A DNA stretch of 64,000 bases from Antarctobacter heliothermus (GTDB lineage Bacteria > Pseudomonadota > Alphaproteobacteria > Rhodobacterales > Rhodobacteraceae). Under the pieces are notes generated by a model. It worked only from the letters and a program-made list of their open reading frames with translations. It was not told the origin of the DNA and did no database searches. Position numbers and translations under genes: made by a program. Shown here piece after piece: positions 28,141-37,182 of the stretch; position 1 is the stretch's first letter, and every line of letters begins with the position of its first letter. Where the stretch lies: assembly GCF_002237555.1 (NCBI RefSeq), contig NZ_CP022540.1:3043001-3107000 (forward strand), in the 5' to 3' direction.

Positions 28141-29340
28141 TCACTCGGCGCGTTCGGCGGACAAGGTCACGTTGATCCGCACCGTGTGATCCAGTTGCGC
28201 GGGGTCAGTCATGTTGTCGCCGATGGCAAAGGCGCGTCGGTCCAGCGTGGCGGTGCCGGTCATCTGCGCTTTGGGTCCGTCGATACTCAGCGCAAAGGGC
28301 AGGGTGACGGGCACCTGATGACCTTTCAGGTCCAGCGTGCCTTCGGCCACCAACCCATCTTCGCCACGCAGGAGTTGCGCTGTGAACACCGCCGTCGGAA
28401 ACTGGCCTGCATCAAGGAAATCGGTCCCCAATGCCTGCGCCGTGACCGATCCCAGCGTCAAAGAGCCGATCGCCACCTCGACCCGCACATCGCCTTTGGG
28501 GCCGAGGGCCGCGCTGTCGTCATAGCGGATGTCTGCCGTCCACGCGCCAAATGACCCTTCGACGGTCTGACCAAACTGTTGGATGCTCAGTCCCAGCGTG
28601 CCCTCGGTCACGGTCCAGTCGCTTTCGACCTCCGCCAGCGCCGCCACCTGTGCCGCCTCGCTGCCGTGCCCGTAGGCCCCGACAAAACCGCCCAACCCCA
28701 AGGCAACGGCCCATGCCGCCAGTGCCGCAACAGGCGCGGTCAACCCGTGCCGCTTGCCCGCACCGCCACCGGCCTGTGTCTTTCCGGGCCACATCCGCCG
28801 CAACGTGGCGTCGCGGTCGATGACGTGATGTTTGACCGCGCCCGCGACATGCAGCACCAGCGACACAACCAGCACCCATGCAAAGACCCAGTGCAGGCCA
28901 GAGGCGATCCCGGCGACCGTCTCACTTTCCGGCACCAGCGGCAGCGATTGCCCCAACGGCCACCAGATCGGCGCAAACCCTGCGGTTGCCGCGTGATGCA
29001 CCCAACCCGACAGCGGAACCGCCACCAAAGAGCCATAAAGCAGCCAATGCACTGTCTCGGCGGCAAAGGTCTCGGCCCGGCGTTCAGGGTGCAGCGGCGC
29101 GGGCTTGGTCTGGGTCAGCGTCCAGAGGATGCGCGCCAGCGCGATAAAAAACAGCGCCACGCCCACAGTCTTGTGCAGCGAAAACAGCCACGCCTTGTTG
29201 GCCAGTTGGTCTGCCGTTTCATAGGGCAGGTCGTTCGCGATCAGCCCCAGCGGGATCATCACAAGGATGCCAAAGGCGGTCAGCCAGTGCAGGGTCTTTG
29301 TGATCGTGCCATAGCTTTGCGATGTGTTGGTCAGTGCCAT
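28141..29340 (-). CDS. cytochrome b561 - YceI domain fusion protein
   Basis: The 399-residue product joins two domains. Residues 1-180 form a four-helix cytochrome b561: ITKTLHWLTAFGILVMIPLG, FSLHKTVGVALFFIALARILW, VHWLLYGSLVAVPLSGWVHH, and WVFAWVLVVSLVLHVAGAVKHH with haem-ligand histidines. After a further helix near residue 215, residues 245-399 form a periplasmic YceI barrel ending DRRAFAIGDNMTDPAQLDHTVRINV. Such fusions suggest electron exchange with a lipid or quinone held by YceI. The start at 29340 is the ATG of MALTNTSQSYG; a longer frame lacks support. A YceI gene is convergent with it. Confidence 0.92.
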   Translation of the reverse strand: MALTNTSQSYGTITKTLHWLTAFGILVMIPLGLIANDLPYETADQLANKAWLFSLHKTVGVALFFIALARILWTLTQTKPAPLHPERRAETFAAETVHWLLYGSLVAVPLSGWVHHAATAGFAPIWWPLGQSLPLVPESETVAGIASGLHWVFAWVLVVSLVLHVAGAVKHHVIDRDATLRRMWPGKTQAGGGAGKRHGLTAPVAALAAWAVALGLGGFVGAYGHGSEAAQVAALAEVESDWTVTEGTLGLSIQQFGQTVEGSFGAWTADIRYDDSAALGPKGDVRVEVAIGSLTLGSVTAQALGTDFLDAGQFPTAVFTAQLLRGEDGLVAEGTLDLKGHQVPVTLPFALSIDGPKAQMTGTATLDRRAFAIGDNMTDPAQLDHTVRINVTLSAERAE

Positions 29341-29519
29341 CTGTGGTCCTCGACGTATCGGTCTCTTTGCGGCTACAGCTAACGCAGGGACCGCAGGGCA
29401 CAATTCCGCGCGCCCGCACAGGGGGCCAGCGCCGTTGCAGAGCAGCCCCAAGTGATTGCGGAACGCGGCGCGGACGGGTAAGCCCTGCGGAACGGAAATT
29501 TTCTGCTGAGGAGACGGGC

Positions 29520-30458
29520 ATGAGCCGCGCATTCATCTTTCCCGGGCAGGGGGCACAGACCATCGGCATGGGCCGCGACTTGGCCGAGGCCTATCCGGCG
29601 GCGCGTGCCGTCTTTGACGAGGTCGATGAGGCCCTTGGCGAAAAGCTGTCGGCGCTGATCTGGGAAGGCGAGATCGAAACGCTCACCCTGACCGAAAACG
29701 CCCAGCCAGCCCTCATGGCCACCTCCATGGCCGCCATGCGCGCGCTCGAGGCCGAAGGCGTCGGCATCGACGCAGCCGCCTTTGTCGCCGGGCATTCATT
29801 GGGCGAATATTCCGCGCTGACCGCCGCCGGTGCGCTGACCCTTGCCGACGCCGCACGCCTGCTGCGCAAGCGCGGGCAGGCCATGCAGGCCGCCGTGCCG
29901 GTGGGCGTGGGGGCCATGGCCGCGCTGCTGGGGCTGGACCTTGATGCCGTGCGCAAGGTCGCGGCTGAGGCCGCTCAGGGTGATGTGGTCGCCGCCGCCA
30001 ATGACAACGACCCCGGTCAGGTGGTCATCTCTGGCCACAAGGCGGGCATCGAACGCGCCGTCGAACTGGCCAAGGCCGCAGGGGCCAAGCGCGCCGTGAT
30101 GCTGCCGGTCTCTGCACCCTTCCACTGCGCCCTGATGCAACCCGCCGCCGAGGCGATGGCGCAGGCGCTGGCCGACGTCCAGATCAACGCCCCCGCCGTG
30201 CCGGTGGTGTCCAACGTCGAGGCCGCCCCGGTCACCGACCCGGACAAGATCCGCACCCTGCTAGAGGCACAGATCTGCGGCGCGGTCCGCTGGCGCGAAT
30301 CCGTGCAGACCATGGTCGACGCCGGCGTCGAAGAGTTCTGGGAAATCGGCGCAGGCAAGGCCCTGTCCGGCATGGTGCGCCGCATCCACCGCCCCGCCAC
30401 CGTCCGCAACATCGGCACGGCGGCAGACATCACCGCCGCCGTTGACGCCGCGAACTAA
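29520..30458 (+). CDS. fabD: malonyl-CoA--ACP transacylase FabD
   Basis: FabD loads malonyl groups on acyl carrier protein for fatty acid synthesis. The 312-residue product has the family start SRAFIFPGQGAQTIGMG, the catalytic Ser in GHSLGEYSAL near residue 90, and a catalytic His in SAPFHCALM. The ATG at 29520 follows GAGGAGA. fabG and acpP follow on the same strand. Confidence 0.97.
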   Translation: MSRAFIFPGQGAQTIGMGRDLAEAYPAARAVFDEVDEALGEKLSALIWEGEIETLTLTENAQPALMATSMAAMRALEAEGVGIDAAAFVAGHSLGEYSALTAAGALTLADAARLLRKRGQAMQAAVPVGVGAMAALLGLDLDAVRKVAAEAAQGDVVAAANDNDPGQVVISGHKAGIERAVELAKAAGAKRAVMLPVSAPFHCALMQPAAEAMAQALADVQINAPAVPVVSNVEAAPVTDPDKIRTLLEAQICGAVRWRESVQTMVDAGVEEFWEIGAGKALSGMVRRIHRPATVRNIGTAADITAAVDAAN

Positions 30459-30475
30459 ACAAAGAGGATATGAGC

Positions 30476-31213
30476 ATGTTCGATCTGACCGGAAAATCCG
30501 CGCTGATCACCGGGGCCTCTGGCGGCATCGGCGGCGCCATTGCCAAGGCGCTGCACGGTGCGGGCGCCAACGTCGGCCTGTCCGGCACCCGCGTGGAGCC
30601 ATTGAATGAACTGGCCGCCGACCTGGGCGACCGCGCCTTTGTCCTGCCCTGCAACCTCGGCGACGCCGAGGCCGTCACCGCACTGCCCAAACAGGCGGCA
30701 GAGGCGATGGGCAGCGTCGACATCCTCGTGAACAACGCCGGCATCACCCGCGACAACCTGTTCATGCGCATGTCCGACGACGAATGGCAAAGCGTCATCG
30801 ACGTCAACCTGACCTCCACCTTTCGCCTGTGCAAAGGCGTGCTGCGCGGCATGATGAAATCGCGCTGGGGCCGCATCGTGAACATCTCATCCGTCGTGGG
30901 CGCCACCGGCAACCCCGGTCAGGGCAACTATGCCGCCGCCAAGGCGGGCATGGTCGGCATGTCCAAATCGCTGGCCTATGAGGTCGCCAGCCGCGGCATC
31001 ACCGTCAACGCGCTGGCCCCCGGTTTCATTGAAACCGCGATGACCGACAAGCTGACCGATGACCAGAAAACCGCCATCCTGACCCAGATTCCCACCGGTC
31101 GCATGGGCGCTCCGGCGGAGATTGCGGCAGGTGTGCTCTATCTTTCCAGCCCCGAAGCAGCGTATGTGACGGGAACGACGTTGCACATCAATGGCGGCAT
31201 GGCCATGTTGTGA
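30476..31213 (+). CDS. fabG: 3-oxoacyl-ACP reductase FabG
   Basis: FabG reduces 3-oxoacyl-ACP with NADPH. The 245-residue SDR-fold product has the cofactor loop TGASGGIGG near residue 12 and NNAGITRDN near 83. It also has the Ser/Tyr/Lys catalytic set (NISSVVGATGNPGQGNYAAAKAG). I prefer ATG 30476, which is 8 bases from GAGG, over 30470, which is 2 bases from it. It is in operon with fabD and acpP. Confidence 0.97.
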   Translation: MFDLTGKSALITGASGGIGGAIAKALHGAGANVGLSGTRVEPLNELAADLGDRAFVLPCNLGDAEAVTALPKQAAEAMGSVDILVNNAGITRDNLFMRMSDDEWQSVIDVNLTSTFRLCKGVLRGMMKSRWGRIVNISSVVGATGNPGQGNYAAAKAGMVGMSKSLAYEVASRGITVNALAPGFIETAMTDKLTDDQKTAILTQIPTGRMGAPAEIAAGVLYLSSPEAAYVTGTTLHINGGMAML

Positions 31214-31430
31214 AATGCGCCGTAGCCTGTTGCGCTGCGGCGTGGGAAAGCGTTTGCCATCCCCGCCGCCTGTGCTATAGGCCGCGCAGATTTTCCGCTG
31301 GTGGCGCGTCGTTACACGCCGCCCGCGCCCCGGTTCTCCGGGAGATCGAGCCGCCCGCAAGGGCATGAGACGCCACGCCAGAGGCAGGGCAGAATGGGCG
31401 ACACGCCCGACAGACTTGTGAGGAACAGAC

Positions 31431-31664
31431 ATGAGCGACATCGCAGATCGCGTGAAGAAGATTGTGGTCGAGCACCTGAGCGTCGAAGAAGAGAAGGTGA
31501 CGGAATCTGCCTCGTTCATCGACGATCTCGGCGCCGACAGCTTGGACACCGTGGAACTGGTCATGGCCTTCGAAGAAGAGTTCGGGATCGAGATTCCGGA
31601 CGACGCGGCTGAAACCATCCAGACGTTCGGCGACGCGGTGAAGTTCATCACCGAAGCGCAATAA
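31431..31664 (+). CDS. acpP: acyl carrier protein
   Basis: The 77-residue acidic protein carries the growing fatty acid on a 4'-phosphopantetheine bound to Ser in [10 protein letters not shown]. Its start [16 protein letters not shown] and end [16 protein letters not shown] are typical. It lies 217 bases after fabG, a gap long enough to hold its own promoter, and is followed by a strong terminator. fabF, usual next, is missing. Confidence 0.98.
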   Translation: MSDIADRVKKIVVEHLSVEEEKVTESASFIDDLGADSLDTVELVMAFEEEFGIEIPDDAAETIQTFGDAVKFITEAQ

Positions 31665-31687
31665 GCCTATCGCCACCGGCGACATTT

Positions 31688-31717
31688 AAACGGCGCTCCC
31701 TCCGGGGGGCGCCGTTT
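31688..31717 (+). terminator. Rho-independent terminator of acpP
   Basis: AAACGGCGC (31688-31696) pairs with GCGCCGTTT (31709-31717), and the T-run continues two bases further. It lies 23 bases after the acpP stop. Confidence 0.88.
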
Positions 31718-31942
31718 TTCTTTGGGTGTCTGTCCTGGGGGAATACCGCTTTGGTCAGCTGTGCGGGCTTTGCGGGGCGTCGATGTGGATAGCCCGACCG
31801 TCGTGGCCGGTCCATTGCCGCCACTGGTCGCTGGCTCTAATGCTGCGCCTCAGCTTCAACAGACCCGCCTCCCGCGTCGCGCAACGTTTTGGCGGGATTT
31901 AGGACGGTTGTGCGGACGATGCCGCCAGCCACCTTGTGCGAG

Positions 31943-32437
31943 TCAACGACTCCTTTGACAGTAAGAGCGATAAGCACTTTGCATCAGATCTTCGCGAGAA
32001 GAAGGTGACTGAAACATTAGGATTTTATAGCCTTCGGCAAGGAGACTTTGTTTGGGAGAAAGAGTCGATATTGCCAGCAAGTTGAAGGATGAAACTTCCT
32101 CGGCAAAAGTGTCGGGGTCATATCGGAACTGTTCCTTCGCTCTCCTTACGCAGATAGAAATTGCGTCCATACCGAAAGATTGCCTTATGAAGTTTGTGGT
32201 GGAACGTACCGAATTGGCAAAGAAATCTTCCGGCGAGAGTCCAACCGCAAAAAAGCAAGTTAGGGCTATCGCTGTGCCGAAAAGGTAACCTCGCACGTTC
32301 TCCAATATGAAGTTCCATACGTTACCTCTGGAACTCCCCAAAAAGCGTTGAACGACCCGAAACAGCCCCTCGGGTAATACATACAACATCCCGAATGCCA
32401 CAATGATTTCAATGATTGGAATGTAAAATTTAGCCAC
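31943..32437 (-). CDS. orphan hypothetical membrane protein in AT-rich stretch
   Basis: I do not recognise this 164-residue protein. Its N-terminal half has two hydrophobic segments (FYIPIIEIIVAFGMLYVLP and GYLFGTAIALTCFFAVGL), and the C-terminal half is soluble (DAISICVRRAKEQFRYDPD and onwards). The start is a GTG with a GAAGG-like site upstream. Base composition is clearly lower in GC than its neighbours, which suggests acquisition by transfer. It stands alone between acpP and an AEC transporter on the opposite strand. It may not be expressed. Confidence 0.55.
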   Translation of the reverse strand: MAKFYIPIIEIIVAFGMLYVLPEGLFRVVQRFLGSSRGNVWNFILENVRGYLFGTAIALTCFFAVGLSPEDFFANSVRSTTNFIRQSFGMDAISICVRRAKEQFRYDPDTFAEEVSSFNLLAISTLSPKQSLLAEGYKILMFQSPSSREDLMQSAYRSYCQRSR

Positions 32438-32778
32438 TTCAAAAGCCTTCTACGCATTCAAATGCCGAGGCATAAAACGTCGATTAGCCATTCGACGCAA
32501 GCACGAAAACTGCGAGGATTGGGCCCGGAGCGGTCCTCGAATATACCGACCTCACCGCACCACATGGTTGAGAAAAACCGTTCAAGCCACAGCGTCCCCG
32601 AACTGCCTCTGTCAGACCCACAAAACAGCTTGATCTGTCCGCCCAAAACCAGTGCGTGCCATCGTACCCGGCACCCCCGGTTTTTCTTTGCAACGCGCCC
32701 CCATCTCGGACTGGTCTTTCCCCAAGGGGCGGCGCTATGTAGCGCGCAACCTCACCTAGCCCAACGGGAATATCACGC
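32438..32778. other. intergenic stretch without a convincing gene
   Basis: I found no credible frame. The short open frames on both strands show no family resemblance and have Ser, His or Arg-rich composition. The left part is AT-richer than the genome average, and GC rises toward 32,700. It probably contains the promoter of the AEC transporter gene. Confidence 0.5.
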
Positions 32779-33687
32779 GTGGTTCTTCTCACGATCTGGC
32801 CGCTCTTTGCGCTCATTTGCCTCGGTCATGTGCTGGCCAGAACCGGCTTTCCCGATCCCGGCTTTTGGCCCGCGGCAGAGCGGATCAACTATTTCATCCT
32901 GTTTCCGGCGCTGCTGGTGTCCAGCCTTGTCGATGCGCCCATCGGCGATCCGCAGATCCTCCGGCTGGGGGCGGCGGCTGTGACCACCCTCCTGGTGGCC
33001 GCCCTTGGGATGGCTGTGGCACGCTGCGTCTTTCCAACGCCCTCAGCCCGCTTTGGCCCGGCTTTGCAGGGCGTCGTGCGGTTCAATACCTTTCTGGGTC
33101 TTGCCGTCACGGCCAGTCTGGCGGGGGCAGAGGGGATGGAACGCGCGGCGGTCTACCTTGCGGTCTGCGTCCCGGTCGTCAACGTGGTGTCGATCATCGC
33201 CCTAAGCGAACGTGACGTCCTGCGTCGCCCCGGCGCGCTGTTGCGGATGATCCTGTTCAATCCGATGATCCTGGGTTGTCTGTTCGGGATCTCACTGGCG
33301 CTTTTGGGGCTGGGTCTGCCTTTTGGCACCGGGACTTTTCTAGAGCTTTTGGCACGGGGCAGCCTGCCGCTGGGCCTGCTCTGTGTCGGCGCCGCACTGC
33401 AACCCTCGGCGCTGCGTCAGGATATAGGCCCGGTCTTGGGGAACGCGGTCCTGCGGCTGTTGGGGATGCCGGTTCTGGCGGCGCTGATCGGCTTGGCCTA
33501 TGGACTCGACGGGGCAGAGGCGCTGGTGCTGGTGGTGTTTTCGGCCATTCCCACGGCGCCGGCTGCCTATGTGTTGACCCGCCAATTGAACGGCGACGGT
33601 ACGTTTATGGCCGGACTCGTCACGGCACAAACGATGGCGGCCTTGGTCACGATTCCGCTGGTGTTGCTGGTCCTTGGTCTGGGCTAA
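32779..33687 (+). CDS. AEC (auxin efflux carrier) family transporter
   Basis: The 302-residue integral membrane protein has ten helices and the AEC family opening (LTIWPLFALICLGHVLARTGF, then INYFILFPALLVSSLVDAP). The C-terminal half includes FSAIPTAPAAYVLTRQLNGDG with the conserved proline pair. Family members export organic acids or related anions. The substrate is unknown. The start is a GTG with a weak ribosome-binding site, so a nearby start is possible. Confidence 0.88.
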   Translation: MVLLTIWPLFALICLGHVLARTGFPDPGFWPAAERINYFILFPALLVSSLVDAPIGDPQILRLGAAAVTTLLVAALGMAVARCVFPTPSARFGPALQGVVRFNTFLGLAVTASLAGAEGMERAAVYLAVCVPVVNVVSIIALSERDVLRRPGALLRMILFNPMILGCLFGISLALLGLGLPFGTGTFLELLARGSLPLGLLCVGAALQPSALRQDIGPVLGNAVLRLLGMPVLAALIGLAYGLDGAEALVLVVFSAIPTAPAAYVLTRQLNGDGTFMAGLVTAQTMAALVTIPLVLLVLGLG

Positions 33688-33789
33688 ATCGCCGGGTAAA
33701 CGTCACCGAAAGGTAAATCCGTCTCTGCAAGTTATTGAAGACGCTACGTCACCTGACCCGCCACGCGTGGACACGTCCGCCCGATGGCC

Positions 33790-34611
33790 TCAGATGTCCG
33801 ATTTTTTTGCTGCCTTCTCCACCGCCTTGGCCGCATCCCAAAGCCGGTCCATTTCTTCCAGATTGCTATCCTCGGGCCGCCGTCCATCCTTGGCCAGGGC
33901 CGCCTCGATGGACTTGAAACGCCGGGTGAATTTTCCATTGGCCGCCCGCAACGCCGCCTCGGGATCGATCCCCATATGCCGCCCCAGATTGGCCATCACA
34001 AAGAGCAGATCGCCAAATTCCTCAAAGCGGTGGTCATCATCCTCAGCCTCGCGCAGCTCATCCATTTCCTCACGCAGCTTGTCCATCACCTCATCGGTGG
34101 TGGGCCAGTCAAACCCCACCCGCGCCGCTCTTTTCTGCAGCTTCACCGCCCGCAACAAGGCCGGCAAACCCAACGCCACCCCGTCCAGAACGCCCGTCTC
34201 TTTTTTCGAGGCCCGCTCTGCCGCCTTGATCGTCTCCCAGTCACGGGTCTGCTGCTCGGGCGACTTGTCGCGGCTTTCATCGCCAAACACATGCGGATGC
34301 CGCGCCACCATCTTGTCCGACATCCCATCGGCGACCTCATCAAAGGTGAACAGCCCGGCCTCTTCGGCCATTTGCGCGTGAAAGACCGACTGAAACAACA
34401 GATCGCCCAGCTCTCCTTTCAGTTCATCCCATTCCTTGCGCTCGATCGCATCGGCAACCTCATAGGCCTCCTCGATCGTGTAGGGGGCGATTGTCGCAAA
34501 TGTCTGCTCAAGATCCCAAGGACAGCCGCTGTTCTGATCGCGCAAACGCCGCATTATTTCGCGCAGGCGCGGCATCCCGCCCGTCGGATTGTGGATCAGA
34601 TCGTCGCTCAT
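33790..34611 (-). CDS. mazG: nucleoside triphosphate pyrophosphohydrolase MazG
   Basis: MazG hydrolyses NTPs and dNTPs to monophosphates plus pyrophosphate, a house-cleaning role. The 273-residue two-domain product has the start RLREIMRRLRDQNSGCPWDLEQTFATI. It then has the metal-binding EEAYEVADAIE motif with KGELGDLLFQSVFHA near residues 50-75, and a second half EEFGDLLFVMANLGRHM. It is divergent from the M20 gene that begins 65 bases away. Confidence 0.95.
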   Translation of the reverse strand: MSDDLIHNPTGGMPRLREIMRRLRDQNSGCPWDLEQTFATIAPYTIEEAYEVADAIERKEWDELKGELGDLLFQSVFHAQMAEEAGLFTFDEVADGMSDKMVARHPHVFGDESRDKSPEQQTRDWETIKAAERASKKETGVLDGVALGLPALLRAVKLQKRAARVGFDWPTTDEVMDKLREEMDELREAEDDDHRFEEFGDLLFVMANLGRHMGIDPEAALRAANGKFTRRFKSIEAALAKDGRRPEDSNLEEMDRLWDAAKAVEKAAKKSDI

Positions 34612-34676
34612 TGCATCCGCCCCCGCTTTGGTCGCATGGTCCCTGAAATGTCGGATCAGGCACGGGGAGTCCAGCC

Positions 34677-35831
34677 ATGGCGGTGATCAATCGAATCGCG
34701 GGGTTTGCAGAGGAAATGACGGGCTGGCGGCGTCACCTGCACCGACACCCGGAACTTTGCCTGGAATGCCATGAGACAGCGGCCTTTGTCGTGGATCGAC
34801 TGCGCTCTTTCGGCATCACCGACATCCACGAAGGCATCGCCACCAGCGGTGTGGTCGCGGTGATTGAAGGGCAGGGGGATGGTCCGGTGACGGGGCTTCG
34901 TGCCGATATGGATGCCCTGCCAATGGATGAGGAAACCGGTGCCGAATGGGCCAGCACAGTGCCGGGGCGGATGCACGCCTGCGGCCACGACGGACATACC
35001 TCGATGCTGCTGGGGGCGGCGAAATACCTCGCCGAGACGCGCCGGTTTACCGGCCGCGTGGTGCTGATCTTTCAACCGGCAGAGGAAACCATCGGCGGTG
35101 GGCGCATCATGGTCGAAGAGGGGATCATGGACCGCTTCGGCATCCAAGAGGCCTATGCGCTGCACACCGATCCCTTTAGCCCATTGGGAGAGTTCCGCAC
35201 CACACCCGGACCGATCATGGCGGCGGCGGATGAGTTCCGCGTGACGGTCAAGGGACATGGCGGCCACGCCGCCTATCCGCAAATCTGCCGCGATCCGATG
35301 CCCGCAGCCCTTGCCATCGGCCAAGCCCTGCAAACCGTGGTGTCGCGCAACACCGACCCGCTGGCGGCATTGGTGGTGTCGCTGACCTTGTTTCAGGGCG
35401 GCAGCGCCTCCAATATCATCCCCGACAGTGTCACACTGGGCGGCACCGTGCGCAGCCTGACACCAGAGGTGCGCGACATGGCCCAGACCCGCATCACACA
35501 GATCGTCAGCAGCATCGCGGAGGGTTACGGCGTCGAGGGCATCCTTGACTATGAACGCAACTACCCGCCGACCATCAACCATGCCGAACAGACCCGCTTT
35601 GCCGCGCAGATCGCGCGTGAGGTTTCGCCGCTGGTGACCGATGACATGATCCCCGAAATGGGGGCGGAAGATTTCGCTTATATGCTTGAAACCCGGCCCG
35701 GCGCATTCCTGTTCCTTGGGCAAGGGCACGGACCGTCCGTCCACCATGCGGGCTTTGATTTCAACGATGCAGCGGCGCCCATCGGGGCCAGCTTTTTCGC
35801 CCGCCTGATTGAGCAGCGTCACGCCTTGTAA
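34677..35831 (+). CDS. M20 family amidohydrolase (first of tandem pair)
   Basis: The 384-residue zinc peptidase-like hydrolase belongs to the M20D amidohydrolase group, which cleaves N-acyl amino acids. It has HRHPELCLECHETA, the metal-binding GLRADMDALPM and HACGHDGHTSMLLGAAKYL, and AEETIGGGRIMVEEG. The end block is PEMGAEDFAYMLETRPGAFLFLG. A close paralogue follows after 122 bases, and the substrate is not clear. Confidence 0.93.
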   Translation: MAVINRIAGFAEEMTGWRRHLHRHPELCLECHETAAFVVDRLRSFGITDIHEGIATSGVVAVIEGQGDGPVTGLRADMDALPMDEETGAEWASTVPGRMHACGHDGHTSMLLGAAKYLAETRRFTGRVVLIFQPAEETIGGGRIMVEEGIMDRFGIQEAYALHTDPFSPLGEFRTTPGPIMAAADEFRVTVKGHGGHAAYPQICRDPMPAALAIGQALQTVVSRNTDPLAALVVSLTLFQGGSASNIIPDSVTLGGTVRSLTPEVRDMAQTRITQIVSSIAEGYGVEGILDYERNYPPTINHAEQTRFAAQIAREVSPLVTDDMIPEMGAEDFAYMLETRPGAFLFLGQGHGPSVHHAGFDFNDAAAPIGASFFARLIEQRHAL

Positions 35832-35953
35832 GGGACACGCCGCCCAGCTTCTTCTTGGCAGAATTACTCAATCCCACGGCTTTCACAGACGGCCCGTTCA
35901 GGCTCTTTCCAATGTCGGTCCAAACGGGCAGTCTGCGCGCAAAGGAGACCCCT

Positions 35954-37114
35954 ATGCCTATCGTCAATTCCATCGCCGCGTCTGAACCTCAAATGACGGA
36001 ATGGCGCCGCTATCTGCACCAGCATCCTGAACTGGGATTGGATTGTTTCAAGACCGCAGAGTTCGTGGTGGATCGGCTGAAGGAATTTGGCATCACTGAC
36101 ATTCACACCGGTATCGCGCGCACGGGCGTTGTGGCCATCATCGAGGGCCGCGCGACGGGACGGACGATTGGCCTGCGCGCCGATATGGATGCGCTGCCGA
36201 TGGAGGATTTGTCCGGTACGGATCACGCCTCGACCATTCCCGGCATGGCGCATACCTGCGGACACGACGGTCACACCACCATGCTGCTGGGGGCGGCAAA
36301 GTATCTGGCCGAGACGCGGAATTTTTCCGGCAAGGTCGCGCTGATCTTTCAACCTGCAGAGGAAAATGAGGGCGGCGGGCGCATCATGGTCGAAGAGGGC
36401 ATGATGGACCGGTTTGGCATCGATGAGGTGTATGGCATCCACAACATGCCCGGTGGTCCGGTCGGCCACTTGCACACCAATCGCGGAGCTCTGCTGGCGG
36501 GAGTGGATGAGTTTACTATCGAGATCACCGGCGTAGGCGGGCATGGCGCGATGCCGTTCCAGACCCGTGATCCGGTGGTGACGGCAGCCTCTGTGGTGCA
36601 GGCGTTGCAGACCATCGTGTCACGCAATGTCGATGCGCTGGACCGGCTGGTGGTCAGTGTGACGCAGGTTCACACCGGATCGGCCATGAACATCGTGCCG
36701 GAAACCGCTATCCTGAACGGAACCGTGCGCTATTTCGACAAGGCGGTTCAGTCGGTCGTCAAAGAGCGCATGGCCGAGATCGTCGAGTATCAGGCCAAAA
36801 GTTTCGGCATGACGGCCACGTTGAACTATATCGAGGGCTATCCGCCCACGGTCAATCACCCTGAACAGGCGGAATTCGCAGCCGAAGTCGCGCGTGAGGT
36901 GGTGGGCGCCGAGGCGGTGGACATCGACTCTCCCCCGATCATGCCGGGAGAGGATTTTTCCTACATGCTGGAGGCGCGACCGGGGGCCTATTTGTTTCTG
37001 GGACAGGGCGACACGCCCGGATGCCACCATCCCAAATACGATTTCAATGATACCATCGCGCCGGTCGGTGCGAGTTTTTTCGCGCGGCTGGTTGAAAAAG
37101 CCCTGCCGCTCTGA
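35954..37114 (+). CDS. M20 family amidohydrolase (second of tandem pair)
   Basis: The 386-residue product has the same M20D motifs as its upstream neighbour: GLRADMDALPM, HTCGHDGHTTMLLGAAKYL, and EENEGGGRIMVEEGMMDRFG. Overall the two align along the full length and are clearly paralogues, but they differ through many positions and so are not a recent duplicate. The ATG at 35954 follows AAAGGAGA; the longer frame upstream is unsupported. Agmatinase follows, so the group may act in amine or amino-acid breakdown. Confidence 0.93.
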   Translation: MPIVNSIAASEPQMTEWRRYLHQHPELGLDCFKTAEFVVDRLKEFGITDIHTGIARTGVVAIIEGRATGRTIGLRADMDALPMEDLSGTDHASTIPGMAHTCGHDGHTTMLLGAAKYLAETRNFSGKVALIFQPAEENEGGGRIMVEEGMMDRFGIDEVYGIHNMPGGPVGHLHTNRGALLAGVDEFTIEITGVGGHGAMPFQTRDPVVTAASVVQALQTIVSRNVDALDRLVVSVTQVHTGSAMNIVPETAILNGTVRYFDKAVQSVVKERMAEIVEYQAKSFGMTATLNYIEGYPPTVNHPEQAEFAAEVAREVVGAEAVDIDSPPIMPGEDFSYMLEARPGAYLFLGQGDTPGCHHPKYDFNDTIAPVGASFFARLVEKALPL

Positions 37115-37182
37115 TCCGTGCCGGGCGGCCCTTTGCGGCGTCGCCCACCCACCCACCCCGACATCGCAAAGGGCCACCCGCC

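Noticed and set aside
32462..32983. Plus-strand open frame of 173 codons upstream of and into the AEC gene
   Set aside because: It has Ser/His/Arg-rich, low-complexity composition, and its 3' half is out of frame with the transporter gene. No homologous family comes to mind.
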